This document shows positions 35,493-47,719 of a DNA stretch of 64,000 bases, piece by piece; the first letter of the stretch is position 1; the number at the start of each line of letters is the position of its first letter. The position numbers were made by a program, and so were the translations under genes. A model generated the notes under the pieces. The model saw nothing but the letters and a program-made list of their open reading frames with translations, did not search any database and was not told the DNA's origin. The DNA comes from Holacanthus passer. Lineage: Eukaryota; Chordata; Actinopteri; Pomacanthidae. The stretch is taken from the NCBI GenBank assembly GCA_025331565.1, contig JAFREQ010000014.1:3366501-3430500 (forward strand), written 5' to 3'.

Positions 35493-36814
35493 GTCTGAGG
35501 GCACACAAGAGTACTCAAATCAGATCTAGAGCACAGTCTCACAACAGACACTTTTAATGGTGAGTCACTCAGCACAAAAAACAGTCGAACAGTCGTGTAC
35601 GTGTGTGTATGCAGTGTTTTTATTATTTTGTTGATGTAAGTGTTGCTGTTGACAGTATGTTGATTTTCTGTTTGTGTATAAGTGGAGTGACCCAGTTTGT
35701 ACTACATCAATCTGTGAAGATTTAATTCAGTCAGCTGAAACATTCCAAACAAGGACAATGACTCTTCAAGCAGCCAAAAGTGGCTTGCACCTTATTGATT
35801 TGTCAAAGTTTAGAGAGATATATTTCTGTATTTATCAAAAATCTATCAAATTTATCAGTTATTTATCATGAATCTGTCTATTTCAGTGTCATTCATGAAG
35901 ATTTCACCACCACCTGGTCGGTTTAGAGTTGGATTTACATGCGAAATGCCAGTTTTACATTTTATTACCATGTCATGATTGGGCTGAGTTACATTTACAT
36001 TTAAATTCTATTATCTATTGCAAGTCTGGAAGCACTTTATAGCTCAGGATTAAGGTAATATAACACAGTGATGAGTGTGTCTTTACCTCATTTGGAATAT
36101 CAGCTTTGGTTCAAACATATTTGGAACTGATTAACAAAGGACAGTTTGACACGACTCAATCAGAAGCAGCTTAATCTGCTTTATTGAAGATTAGGAAAAA
36201 GGAAACCGCTCCTTTTTGAAAACTTTATTGGAGCTCAGTTTGAACTCATCAGTTTGCATAGTCCATCTGAGGGGTGTTTCATAAAGGAGGCTCAGAAAAG
36301 CAGGGGTTACTGTGAAAAGCCTGAAAACCTCCCAAAAGGAATCAGGATGAATCTGTTTCATAAAGCTGGTTTGAGGCTGATGCGAGTTGTCAAAGTTGAG
36401 TCTGGTTTATTTTACGACTTTGAAACACAGACCTGAGACTGCATTGATCACATCAATTCAAAAGTGTAGCGCTCACAGCTACAAAGCATCACATATTAAA
36501 CACATAATACTATAGCAAAAACTTGTAACATCACTTCAATGAACACCATCAAAGAGATATTTTGCTGCATGTCGTACATCAGCGAGGAGCTCAGACTCTG
36601 ACAAAAGTAGAGATTAACTCAAATCAGCTCCTCTGTGCTTTGGTTGTAATTATGGCATTGTGGCTTCAAATCCTGCATTACTGGCATGAACTATTACACA
36701 ATTCTGATGTATCAAATAGGACCAGAGACAGGTAAATTGTTTTTTGGCAAAACAATAAGATCATTAGCATTTTTAGAAACGCAGCTGCAAATGACAAAGA
36801 GTAATGTGAAAGTA

Positions 36815-37245
36815 CTTGTAGTGATGAATTTTCACCAGAATCTGCAGCTCCTCTCAGCTTTATGGAGCTTTATAGTGAGTTTCAGCTCATTGTTTAATAT
36901 CTGTCTGGCTTCATCTTTAACATTGTGGTTCTCTCTCACTGCTCTCATAGTGTCAGTTTCAGCTCCAGCAGGCAGCTGGTTTCAGCTGAAAAGCTCTAAA
37001 AACCCACTGTGCACTACCTGCTTAACACCAAACTGCAGACAGACACAGCTACAACTAGCTGTTCAACATAGTGCAGCATTTAGCAGCTGAAGAGCCACAT
37101 ATTTCCTATTATAAAGAGCAAAAAGAGAGTGAATATTTGAATGATAATGTTGCTTCATAATCACTGGATGTATAAATAACAGCAGTTTATGTTGATATGT
37201 CAGTGTTCACAACTTAAGTTATTGCAGATTTTAGAGAAAGAGAAA
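36815..37245 (-). repeat. Interspersed repeat family A, copy 3 (reversed)
   Basis: The reverse complement matches 9125-9650: it has AGAGGAGCTGCAGATT, AGCTGAAACTGACACTATGA, CAGCTGCCTGCTGGAGC and AGTGATTATGAAGCAACATT in the same order. This copy is the least degraded of the three. Confidence 0.6.
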
Positions 37246-39330
37246 AAAAGGGTTAAAACGTTTCTTACTACGAGATGACATTCAAGGGCCAAAGTTGATT
37301 ATCAGCTTTAATTTAACTGCAGTGCATTTAAAAGCACGTATGATGACATAGAATGAAGAAAATACGAGCTCAGTTTTGAATTCTGCAATTACGTCAATAT
37401 GTGACCTCAATTTGATGTATGGTGCAAACAGACCCCGTGTTCACAGTGCAGCAGTAAAGAGGAACCTTCAGGCAGGAACCTTTGAGAGAGCTGCGTGTTT
37501 CAGTCTGACAGATTGATACAGTTTGAACCTGAGGTGAAGCTGAGAAAACCTACTGTATGAAACAGAATGTCCTGACTCATTGAAATAAGCCTGCTTTTAC
37601 TGGTGATCTTCATAAAACGCCCCTCTGGCCTCAAGCAGTAATCATAGATGTACGTGGGACCTGAGTCCTCACACATGTCTTCCTCGTCTCCTCCAACCTG
37701 TCTGTTACTGTAGCCATAGCAGATCCTCTACACTTCATGTCTAACTCAGTGATGCCATGTTGATCTCATTGTCACAACCAAACATTAGCTGGCAGATTTG
37801 TAAACTGTCTTCGGTCTATGCTGAGCAACATTTTAGCTGTGTGCTGGAGTTACTGTGATCAACGACAACCCCGTGTTGTCACGTTGTTGTTTTTTATTTT
37901 CTAAAAATGCCCAATGGATTTCTCTTTGTATTGACTGGACAATGTAATCTATTGGTGTTGATTAAAAATGCCCTGGTAGCTTGTGGATTGCTAAAGTGGT
38001 CAGATAAATGTACTGTATAGCTGTACAAAGAGTGATAAAAGATGTTTTAAACCTTTCTTTTTTTCTGTGGGTACAGCACTGTTTAAAAAAAAAATCAAAG
38101 TGGTTTTAGCCCTTGCCTGTTTTAACTTATCATTTGGTGGTGGTCTGTATTACTTCTATTGTTATTTATATTATTTCAATTGTTGCCTCTCCTGCACTGA
38201 TAAGAGACTGTAGCTCTGTGCAGGGGTTTGTACTGTAAACCTGTGTGAAGCTTTGTATTTTCCCCTCTGGTTTTGGACTCAGTGAAAGTGTGATGTTTAC
38301 ATGTACAGTTTTTCAGAATACTTCTTTTGTTTTGTTTGGGTTTTTTTTTTAGTTTCATTCAGGCTATTTTGTTTTCTCCTCACTTAAACCCCCAATCTGT
38401 GTACATTTGCCCAGATATTTTACTTTTGTTGTTTCATTGCATCAAGTGCAGACGTGACCTCTTTGACTTCTCGGTCACATGGTCAAGGTGTGCCGTGACA
38501 GCTGGTTGTGGTCGGCTGGGTGTTGTGGTGGCTTCCAGCATTTTTCAAAAGGTAATCTTAAGTAAAAGGGAGCGTCACAACTTCTCAAAGTGGACCAGCA
38601 AAGATTTATTAAGGATCAACATGACTTTAATCAACTGTTTAGAAAACTATTGTGGCCTAAATGGAGATCTGTGGGTGTAGGTACATTTATTATACTACAT
38701 TAAGTGCTCAGAATCTTTTAACATCCCGGCTGTATTGTCAGGGAAAGCTCCTTGTCCTCAACCCGACTGGTACCCTGAAAGGTACACTTTGACCTGTTGT
38801 AATATCTCCTCGGTAACATAAAAGCCATTCCCCTCTCCTGGCCTTTTAAGGGGAACCCATAAACCTCAGGAAATACTGAATCTCCCAGTTTAGTTTTTAT
38901 CCACTCATTTCGTCTGAAATGAGATTTAATTCTCTAACGAAAACCATTAACATTTATATGAGATGTCTATTGTTTTGTACATTTATCATTGTGATTTAAA
39001 AGTGGAGCTTTTTCCAGTACCTGTGACTTAATATTTTGATTTTTTTGGAGTGTTTATAGGTATGAATATTTATTATTATATGTGAAACAACAAAAAGACA
39101 AAAGAAAAAGGTTGAACCTGTTTCATTTGTATGTTTCATGCAAAACTGTCCAGGTGAGATTCTCTCTGCCTCTTACATATCACTAATGAGGGACCTGTGT
39201 TTGTTTGGAAAATAGCGCTTTTTCAGTGTTGCATCAACGCTATGAAAAAAAACAACAAAAAAACAACAACAGTGGTTTACCAACAGCAGAGTTGCAAGGC
39301 TCTCCTCTTCTCCTGAGATGTCAGTAATTG

Positions 39331-39336
39331 AATAAA
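39331..39336 (+). terminator. nol4l: Distal AATAAA poly(A) signal
   Basis: AATAAA followed within 30 bp by GT/T-rich sequence (CCTGTGG and a T run), as expected for a cleavage site. Assigned to nol4l because no other plus-strand gene intervenes. Confidence 0.4.
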
Positions 39337-39894
39337 ATAGTGCGATGAGCTATCTAACTCAGTCTTCCCCTGTGGTTTCCTTTTTTTTTTTTTCCCCACA
39401 AACATCTTATTCTCACATCACAAAGAAAACACACAAGTGGTTCCACACATATTTGTTTTGAGGAGTGAAGTTCTTTGTCCATGAGAGGGCAGCAGAGTCA
39501 CAATTGAACAGTACAGTTTTTAGTTAGCTCAACATTTTTATTATTGGTACAGAACATTATGGGATGAATTTATTGATCATACAGTTCAGTGCACATGTGA
39601 CGAAGCATCTGTGTTCGTTGTGTTTCTCCACTCATTTATTCAGATTTTTCCTTCAATTTGTCATCTGTCTGTGTAAAGCCTAATCTAATTATCTTTTTAT
39701 CATTACACAATACTTAGTTGTTACAGATCAAAAAATTACATCTACGTCTACAATTAGGAGATTCCATGATACCTGATATCTCTACACTTGTACAAAGTTT
39801 TCCTCTTTTTAATAACGAAACTGTATTTGAATAATGTAAAAAGGTCTAAATAAGAGTCTGTGGCCGTGCTAGCAGATCTGTGAGGGTTTACTTA

Positions 39895-40140
39895 ATAACA
39901 GCAAGGCTTTGTGCTAAATGCAGATGATTCATTTTGCATATCATCCTGAGGTGGACTTCAATATATGAACCAAATTGGCAATCCTGACAGAAGTTATAGA
40001 GGCATTTCATCCAAAACCAAAAATGCCAACCAAAGTCAGAAGGATTCAGAGTCTGAAAACCATGAATGTACAAAATGTCTCTGAAATCCATTTTATAGTT
40101 GTTGAGATTATTTCAGACAATGAAGACTATCCTACATTTT
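39895..40140 (-). repeat. Interspersed repeat family D, copy 2 (reversed)
   Basis: The reverse complement gives CTGAAATAATCTCAACAAC, ACATTTTGTACATTCATGG and CAGGATTGCCAATTTGG, matching the order of 32.84-33.07 kb. Confidence 0.5.
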
Positions 40141-41840
40141 TAACTTATTTCCATGTCCAGTGCTGATGTTTTTCAGTCTGTTGTTAGCTCTATTTTAAAG
40201 ATACATTTTTACTGATCAGGTGAACACTGACCCTGATAATTAACCCTTTGGTTCTGATGCTTGACGTCTAATATATTTAGTCTTCTCTTCTAGTCTCATC
40301 TAGTGTGGCCTAATTCTACATGGCTTTCAGACTGGGAGTGGAGGGAATTTACAGCTGGCTCCACAGACAGAGTCTCATGTGAAAATAGACACTGTGTTCT
40401 GTCAGTCAACATTTCCACATATGAACAACACAATGACCTCATTGATTTATTTACATGCATCTTTGACTATTCCTATTTCAGACAGAGCTGAAATGATTGC
40501 TTGAACTATATATTGAGATTACAGTCCTTTCCAATCACAGCTGTTCACAGTGGAGAAAGTGTTTAGCTCCTGTACTTGGGTAAAAGTAAATACAACACTT
40601 ATACTAAGACAACAAAAATACACTGTTTAGTTAGAGAGTGAAAAGTTAAGACAAAAGAAAAGTCAAAGGGAAGTTATAGATACAAATATTTGGCCATGTC
40701 AATTTATAAAATGAATATTCTGGACAGATTTATATGTAATAATTTAGTTTATAATACTCATCCCTACTTTTTTCATATGTTGTTTGACTTTTGATTCTTT
40801 GCTGTTCAAAAAACACATTCATTACTTTAAGTTTCATCTGGGCTTTGGGTTGTTCAGTTTATTAAAAAAAAAGTTCCCGAGGGAAACATTTAATAAAGTC
40901 AAAGCAGCACTTAAACAAAATTTGCACTTGCATTATTTGTCATAACCTTTCTAGTAAACGTCTGAGACTGAAGCCAACGTTCAGATCTGATTCATTTGAA
41001 ATCTGTTTTCCAACACGAGTAAACAACTGTGGCCTGCAGACAGAATCAATCATGGCGGGACCTGGACAGCGCAAAACTTTACGTGTTGACATTGAATGTC
41101 CCTCAGTGGCACGTGGACTCGTACACGCTCAGTGGTTCACACTCTCTGCTCATGCTGCTGATCAAATACAGACCTAAAACTGGATGACACCTGATCCCCT
41201 GCAGACAGTCTGAACCCCTTTACCTGAAAGACAAACATATAGCATTATACATGGCTGCTGATACTGAGGATTAGATGGATCTGGCCTCTCTTCTTATCTG
41301 TGCAGTTTTAACTGGGAGTCGGAGGGTCAGGCTCTCTGGCAGCACTGAGTCATGGACCTGACGCCTTTGCCCCAGATTCCCTATTTATCATTTTCAATTG
41401 ATGTGCAGAAGTGCTCCGTGTGGCCATGCCAACATTTTCCACTTAATACAAGTGATGACAGCAGATCAGGGTTTAAAAAAACATATGAGTCAAGGCAAAT
41501 TTACATTCAGCTCCAGATTCAAAGACCAATATTCCTGAAGCTATATTATCCAGTTCATTTTCACCTTTATTTCTTTAAGGGTGAACTTGCAAACAAACTG
41601 GAACTTTCAGAACATCAGCAACAATAAAGTATATTTATCTATCAATCCATTACAAACAACAGGATCAAATCTCTTTATTTATTGGGATCCCTGTTAATTT
41701 ATTTAAAACAGAGGATTATCTTACACAAACACACTCAAACACACCAAAACACCAAGTCAGAGCATGGCTAACAATTACTTATACGTAACACAAACCTGGA
41801 TGAATGTTATTTTACTATAATATATTACTATATATCTAAA

Positions 41841-41895
<55 letters not shown>
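41841..41895. repeat. (ATCT)n-(AT)n microsatellite
   Basis: About eight ATCT units followed by about ten AT units. Confidence 0.93.
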
Positions 41896-41902
<7 letters not shown>

Positions 41903-43029
41903 ATGAGGAGGGAGACTGAGCCAGATGCTGTTTTAGGAGAAATTTAAATCGATCTTTTATTATAGAGATGAGGAGCAGCTATGGAGGTCTGTGAAGCTCA
42001 TGTCTTTCTAACTCATACCCTCAGATTTCTAACATTTTCAGACTTGTAGTCTTCAACATCAACTGACTCTGATGCAGAGAAATTGTAAAATTTCAGTTTG
42101 TCTAAACGCTATCAGCAACGCTAAAATGAAGCAGTCCAGTCTGAGTAAGAGCAGTTGCTGTTGAAGATCCTTCCCTGCTGAAGGTCATAGAATCTCTTTG
42201 TATTTCATTTCAACCTTCAAGTTTTTGGACTATAGTGTTGCAATTTAAATGTATTTAGCTGTGCTTTTCTCCAGCATCATAGTCCCCATCTTGACTTGTG
42301 TTTTGTTCATTTTTCCCCTCTATCCAATGGTTTGTTGTTCATTGGAATTGTGTTGTTTTTACATAAATATTCTGGGGATTCGTCCTTCACTTTGTTCTGT
42401 CAACTTTGCACAGAGTAACCTGGAGTGTACTCTGGAGTAAAAAAAAGAAGACGTGCATGATGGGAGACTCTCGTGCCACTTCACTGACACAAGAGTGTTT
42501 GCACTTCGATGGAATCACAGGACATTTTTAGACCCGTGTGCTTCTCTTATACGCTGCCAGGAATAGCTTTGTAGGGTGGGTAGGACAGATCATATAGTTT
42601 CAAAATGAGTGGCCCGACGTTCTTAAAACATGAATCGTGTCTTTGGTCCTTGAAATGTCAAAATGTTTGTCCCACTACGTGGCTCTAAATGCTCCACAAA
42701 CAAACAGTACTGGAAATGTTTAACTTTGCTGTTTGAACAGAACGATTATCTCACAGCAGAACTAGACTCTAACCAGACTGTGTCCAGCCTATTCTTAGTT
42801 GTCACATTGCAAAATGTTCCCTACATATTGATTTCACAGTAAAGCCCATTCAGAGAACCAGTACATTTATTGATCATTGTACAGTTAATAGTAGTCCATG
42901 TTATCACGGTAATTAGAATATTTTAAGGTCTAAAATGACAAGAAATTGTGCTAGATTATATCAAAATGTCACAAAAAAATTTGTTGTGTGAGGGATTTAT
43001 GACACTGACCTTAAAAAACCTGGTGCATT

Positions 43030-43470
43030 TAAACCATGAAACAGAAGCAGCTGGAATCTGGTTTCCATTGAATCAAATAACCAGTGTGAGTTCGAGTATG
43101 TCCACTTGTCCAGCTGAACATGGACAGCTCTGTGCGCAAGCTGGCTGTGTGACCGTAAAAGTGACCTGGCAAAAGATGATTTCAGTGTTCTTGCCAAATA
43201 GGACATATTTGTACAGCTGGCAGACGTCCAAGCTACTACTGTGATCAGCCAGGAAATTACACATGAGATGGCGCTATCCAAATTTATTAATGGAAAGTGA
43301 AACTCAGCCTTTCAGAATCTATTTGCAATGCAGCAAAATGTGTTGAATATTAGAAACTATGCCAGATAAAGTGTGAATTATTTGTGCCTGCATTTCGTAT
43401 TTCGCATGTATTTCAGACTCTTAAAAGGAGAATATGTTTATCAGCCTGGAGCCAAGGATTGAAGTAAATC
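43030..43470. repeat. Duplicated element E, distal copy
   Basis: Aligns by eye, with substitutions and small indels, to 45620-46080. Shared blocks in order are GAATCTGGTTT, ATAACCAG-GTGTGAG-type, GTATGTCCAC-TGTCCAGCT, TATGTGACCGTA-type, GGCA-AAGATGAT, TGTTCTTGCCAAATA, AATGCAGCAAAATG, TTGAATATTAGAAA and CATGTATTTCAGA-TCTTAAAAG. The match is collinear over about 430 bp. Confidence 0.65.
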
Positions 43471-44223
43471 GAATAGATCCAAAAAGGTAATAATTTAAAA
43501 AATTATTAATTATCAAAAATTTCAGAGGCGATTGGTTTTATGAAGGATTGATGGCACTGGCTTGGAAAATCTGGTACATTTGAATAAAAACATACACACA
43601 TGATTGCAGAGAAGCATTAAATGCTCCCTCCCTGCAGCATCTGTAATGTGAACAATCTGATTTTTTACAATAGTGTGCTGTGGTATTTCAAAACAATTCC
43701 AGTACAAGTATAAGATGCAGTAACTGAGTAGTTATCTGCTTTCAGAAATGCTTTGTATAAATGTTACAGTCAACTGGCTCTGTCTGCTGTTTCCAAATGA
43801 AGCTATATGTTTATAGAACCAAAATATGAACACAACATATGTGTTTTAATATAATAGTTCTATTAAAATGACCTTTACTTTTCCAGAAGCTGTTGACCCA
43901 CATTCAAGAACAGGTGAGGCATAACGCAAGCAGCAGCAAGCCTTATCAACTGAATAATCGTTGCTAATCATATCAAAGCTAAACAGATTAGGTCTGTTTG
44001 GTCATGAGGCTGCAGAGTTATAGAACAGCTGCTCTGCTGATGGATCACCTGAAGACGCGACAATACTGCAGTACTGAAGATTTGACATTTATGTTTATGT
44101 CATAAATCGTTTTCTTAAATAATAGTAAGGCAATGTTTCCTTTGGCAAATTGCTCTATAAAGGTTAATAACAGCTGTGTGGGGTCAATAAACCACAATAC
44201 AAGTACTGACTGCAAGCATATTA

Positions 44224-44229
44224 TTTATT
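44224..44229 (-). terminator. ppdpf: ppdpf poly(A) signal candidate
   Basis: AATAAA on the minus strand, about 300 nt past the ppdpf stop codon, giving a short 3' UTR. Confidence 0.45.
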
Positions 44230-44526
44230 ATTATTAACAATGTCAAGTCACAAGAAGAACATAATGAAAAAAACTTTTTACATATACTTTAGTTTTTTTT
44301 CAAACTTTTGGTCATAATAAAAAGATACTATACACAGGCAAATATGAAAAGCAAACTCCATTGACTAAAGGTAGCAAACACCATCATCATCACCACCATC
44401 ATCTCCATATCCATCTGTGTGTGATGGAGGGCAAGTTGAGGGTGAAGGAGGTGTGAGGGGGGGCAGGAAGGTGAGGCGTGGGGAGGGAGTGGAGTCTATT
44501 AGTGAGCTGGTGGAGGGGTCATTGGA

Positions 44527-44635
44527 TCAGACTCCACTTTCACTGCTTTCACTGCTTTCGCTGAGTTGTCTGTTCAAAACCATCTCCCTGGCGATGCAGG
44601 TCACCTGACCGTTGGCCACTGTGTAGGTTCCGTTT
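44527..44635 (-). CDS. ppdpf: ppdpf coding exon 4 and stop (residues 76-111)
   Basis: Encodes NGTYTVANGQVTCIAREM and the acidic Ser-Glu tail. The TGA stop is at 44529-44527. Confidence 0.92.
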
Positions 44636-45257
44636 CTGCAATGCAAAGGAACATTTTACTTCACAGAACCAATAATTCAAGGGTGACTGCACCTGATCAA
44701 CTTTGGTGTGGTTATGTTCATATATTGCGACACTCACTTTTGACTTTCAGATCCGTTCTGCATGCCAGGCTGGTTCAGTTTTGAAAAGAAAAATGAAGTC
44801 CACCAGTGGCCAGAATCTTGCCTTGGAAGTCCTGCAAAGAACAAAATGAATGTTAGACAGGAACTCGTTCTGTTGAAGAGACTTTATTTTCTCACTCTTA
44901 GAAAACTATAAATAAAATAGACAAATAAACCCTTTTTATACCTGGGTGGTGTGGAATGACCTCTCCTACGTGCTCTGCACTGCCACAGGAGCTGTTGCTG
45001 GAGGTGGACCCAAGGCGTCCTGGAATAAAGATATAAAGACACTTCCTTTTAGTGAAAACTCAAGGATATCAAAGGCAAAGGCTTCCACTGGGAAACAAAA
45101 ATACTGGTGTCAGAATGAAAAAACCCAAAGATGTCATCTTCTATTTTTGCCATTCACTGAAATGCATGCGATATAAATGCATATAGGCCATGTCTGACTC
45201 ACTTCTGTAGTAATCATGGGTGGCGATGAGGGAGCCACTTGATGGAATTGCTGCCAT
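44527..45257 (-). CDS. ppdpf: ppdpf, pancreatic progenitor cell differentiation and proliferation factor
   Basis: A small vertebrate protein, first described in zebrafish as a regulator of exocrine pancreas differentiation; its biochemical activity is unclear. Coding exons on the minus strand: 45257-45203, 45019-44942, 44831-44738, 44635-44527 (336 nt, 111 residues; all phases close). It begins MAAIPSSGSLIATHDYYRRR, continues GSTSSNSSCGS, then IPHHPGLP and the aromatic HWWTSFFF core, and ends with VTNG-like VANGQVTCIAREM and a Ser-Glu repeat ending SESGV. The first 30 residues and the WW-x-SFFF core match the family. The tail carries an SES repeat (SESSESSESGV). No signal peptide or membrane segment. 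One of two fish paralogues; which one is undecided. Confidence 0.93.
44738..44831 (-). CDS. ppdpf: ppdpf coding exon 3 (residues 45-75)
   Basis: Encodes GLPRQDSGHWWTSFFFSK and NQPGMQNG. Acceptor TTTGCAG, donor GTGAGT. Confidence 0.92.
44942..45019 (-). CDS. ppdpf: ppdpf coding exon 2 (residues 19-44)
   Basis: Acceptor TTCCAG, donor GTATAA. Encodes RRLGSTSSNSSCGS and GEVIPHHP, phase 1 at both ends. Confidence 0.92.
45203..45257 (-). CDS. ppdpf: ppdpf coding exon 1 (residues 1-18)
   Basis: The ATG lies 10 nt inside the exon, whose acceptor (CACCTAAG) is at 45269-45268. The donor is GTGAGT. Encodes MAAIPSSGSLIATHDYYR. Confidence 0.92.
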
Positions 45258-45619
45258 TTTCTCCGACCTTAGGTGGAAAACCGCTCAAAGATGGAAAATG
45301 GTTACCTGGAGGAGAGACAGAGGAAAATAGATGAAAGAGGGGTTATTAGGCTGAAAATAAAATGGCAAAATGCATTGCATTTTGTATATATTGTTATGCT
45401 GGCATTACCAAATTCTCTTTTTTTAAGAAGTGCTGCATCTAAGCACATGCTTCAGCCAAAACCCAAAGACACTGTCCAGGTTTATGGAGACATGAGGTGA
45501 GACAGCATGTCTGCATTTACAGCATAATAACATGTCAGTCAGGAACCATTTTGGGAGGCTTCTGCTGCATGCGTTCATGCCCTCTGTGCTACATTCAGAT
45601 CTACAGGCCTGCAGTGCAG

Positions 45620-46080
45620 AGTGATAAAGCAGAAACAGCTGCTTCAAGAATCTGGTTTTCCAGGACTCGAATAACCAGAGTGTGTGAGAGAGTATGTCCA
45701 CATGTCCAGCTTTTGAGCATGAGCTGATTATGTGACCGTAGAAGTAATCTGGCAGAAGATGATTCCACTGTTCTTGCCAAATACATATACATAAATCACA
45801 TATGTGATTATATGCGTTTTATACTGTGTGTCGTTTATTTAACCAGCTAAAGGTTGACCTGGTGGCAAAAACATTATTATATTTTATGGGAGGACGCGTT
45901 CTAAATTTTTAAAAGCAAAAATAAAATTATAACTCTGAATTTTTGGAATGTATGTACAATGCAGCAAAATGCATTGAATATTAGAAAATATTCAAACATG
46001 CACTACTTGTGCATGCATTTTATATCTCACATGTATTTCAGATTCTTAAAAGTAGAATAGGTTCAGCCAGGTGACTGAGG
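45620..46080. repeat. Duplicated element E, copy inside ppdpf intron 1
   Basis: The partner of 43030-43470, in the same orientation, within the intron between the untranslated first exon and the first coding exon of ppdpf. See the other copy for shared blocks. Confidence 0.65.
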
Positions 46081-46506
46081 ACCAGGTGACGGCTTTAAAG
46101 CTTAACAGCATGTGAGCAGCAGATGGCTTTGGGGATTTGAAGGAGCAGACAAATGCAAGTCGAGATAAACAACATAAGACATGAACTCACCACTTATACA
46201 ATATCCAGAAGGCAATTTAACCAAGTGACTATTATTTAATGCCTGTGTCTGCAAATGTGTTTATTAATTTTTTGTTTTTTATTTTATTAATTTATTAAAA
46301 TGACACCTGCACAAAAGCATTTTAGTGCACTTCCATGCAATTTTGCAGAAAAGTGTTATGAAACAAAAACTGAAGAGAAAGACAACTGTTGTCTTATAAA
46401 TGTTGATATGGACTCTAAATATTAGGTCATATTTAATAAATGTTTAAACATACAATAGAAATCTTTCAATGTTGTAAAACTTTAATTCTTAGTATCCTGA
46501 CCTACC

Positions 46507-46632
46507 TGAAGGTGCTGATGTTGGCTGGCAGGTGCGGATGGCTTGAAGAAGAGGTGTTGGTTGCTTCAATGGCCCATTGGTGTTTGAAGTGTCTCTTCTG
46601 ACCCTCCAGGTCAACTCAGGGCTGCTGTCTGT
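46507..46632 (-). other. ppdpf: ppdpf untranslated first exon (approximate 5' end)
   Basis: A GC-rich stretch ends at a consensus donor (CTTCAG then GTAGGT, GT at 46506-46505). With the TATA box about 25-30 bp upstream, the start of transcription should lie near 46.63 kb. No in-frame ATG precedes the coding exon. Confidence 0.55.
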
Positions 46633-46654
46633 GTCTCTGCAGGCGGACTGAAGG

Positions 46655-46662
46655 CTTTTATA
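46655..46662 (-). promoter_or_regulatory. ppdpf: ppdpf TATA box
   Basis: TATAAAAG on the minus strand, flanked by GC-rich DNA and correctly spaced from the untranslated exon. Confidence 0.6.
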
Positions 46663-46959
46663 GGCTCGCTCCTCTGTCCCCTGTCCTCTGGGCGGGACTC
46701 TGTCTCAGCTGGCGCACACTGAACGTGCTGTTGTCCTGTATGAGGCTCTGAAACCTGAACACAACACGAGGCTTCAGAGGCTTTAATTAACCCTCTGATG
46801 GCTGAAACTAAAGGGACATAATCAGACTTTGATTATGATAGAAAAGAATGCTTTCTAATATTAAATGACATTTAAATCAGGAACATGAGACTAACTTTTA
46901 TATGCATTTAATGTTAATGTAATTTTTACGTTATTCCTCCAGCAACATCTCGAAGCATT

Positions 46960-47165
46960 AAGATAAGATATTCCTTTAATCGTCCCTCAGTGGGGAAATT
47001 CACTTTGTCCAGCAGCAAGGACAATAGAGCAGTTAAATACAAGACAGACAATAAAGAATATAAACAGAGAGGTACTAGTATTAACAAATTAATAAATGTA
47101 CACGAGACTCTTTACAAATGTACATGAAATATGTGAAAAATGAGACCAAGTATATACATTATGAA
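46960..47165 (-). mobile_element. LINE 3' tail fragment
   Basis: AAGATAAGATA, then CCTTTAATCGTCCC, GTGGGGAAATTC, CCAGCAGCAAGG and further collinear similarity to 63322-63560 and 3390-3620. Only untranslated 3' sequence remains. Confidence 0.6.
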
Positions 47166-47454
47166 CATCATTATTTTATTCAGAAGTAGCCTACAGCTAA
47201 TTTAGGTTAACTGCAAAAATTAGTCCATAAGTGAGCTAAAATAAGGCTTCATCAATTGAGGAATCAGCATCTGTCTTAGCTGTCAGATTTGCTCAGATTC
47301 ATTAATAATTTTATTTTAGATTAAACTCTTCTCAGTTCTTCGCGCGAAGAAGCTCCACGGATGAGAAGTGAAACGTACAAACCAAGTCCAATTGCCTTAG
47401 AGCCAACTATTAAATGATTATTAATTATTATAAAAACTAGTTTCTCACTATCTC

Positions 47455-47526
47455 TCCCTGGTGGTCTAGTGGTTAGGATTCGGCGCTCTCACCGCCGCGG
47501 CCCGGGTTCGATTCCCGGTCAGGGAA
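47455..47526 (+). tRNA. tRNA-Glu (anticodon CTC)
   Basis: A 72-nt cloverleaf. The acceptor stem TCCCTGG pairs with TCAGGGA (one G-T pair), the anticodon stem CGGCG/CGCCG encloses loop CTCTCAC with anticodon CTC at 47488-47490, and the T-arm contains GGTTCGATTCC (B box, 47505-47515). The A box is at about 47462-47472. No CCA is encoded and there is no intron, as expected for a eukaryotic tRNA-Glu. A TTTTTT pol III terminator follows at 47530-47535. It appears intact; no second tRNA gene was seen in the window. Confidence 0.96.
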
Positions 47527-47529
47527 CGA

Positions 47530-47535
47530 TTTTTT
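47530..47535 (+). terminator. Pol III terminator of tRNA-Glu
   Basis: Six T residues starting 4 nt after the tRNA 3' end. Confidence 0.85.
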
Positions 47536-47719
47536 CTTCGTTTTTTAACCCGTTTTGATCATCTGGTTTGATTATAGTTCAGGGTTGGAACCACTGATTA
47601 TTTAGCAAACTCAATTAAATGTTGGGATTCTTACTGTAGTGCTTATACTTTGTTCTATTTTGATTTCTAACTTTGATATTATTGCTTATTGTTATGTTCC
47701 ATTTTTATTCAAATATACA

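Larger units (their letters stand above)
33732..39355 (+). other. nol4l: Probable long nol4l 3' UTR
   Basis: No further gene is recognisable before 39.35 kb. Candidate poly(A) signals are a cluster of AATAAATAAATAAA near 34.40 kb and AATAAA at 39331-39336. Mammalian NOL4L messages have 3' UTRs of several kilobases, so the distal signal is plausible. The stretch includes a GT microsatellite (35.44 kb) and a family A repeat (36.82-37.24 kb). Where transcription really ends is unproven. Confidence 0.45.
39356..44215. other. Intergenic region between nol4l and ppdpf
   Basis: AT-rich, with no gene recognised on either strand. It contains a family D repeat (39.90-40.14 kb), an ATCT/AT microsatellite (41.84 kb) and the first copy of a duplicated element (43.03-43.47 kb). 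The longest open frames (about 90-98 codons) have no family resemblance. Confidence 0.6.

Noticed and set aside
42997..43281. Minus-strand frame resembling one at 45601-45792
   Set aside because: The similarity is real but reflects the duplicated noncoding element E; both frames are broken relative to each other.
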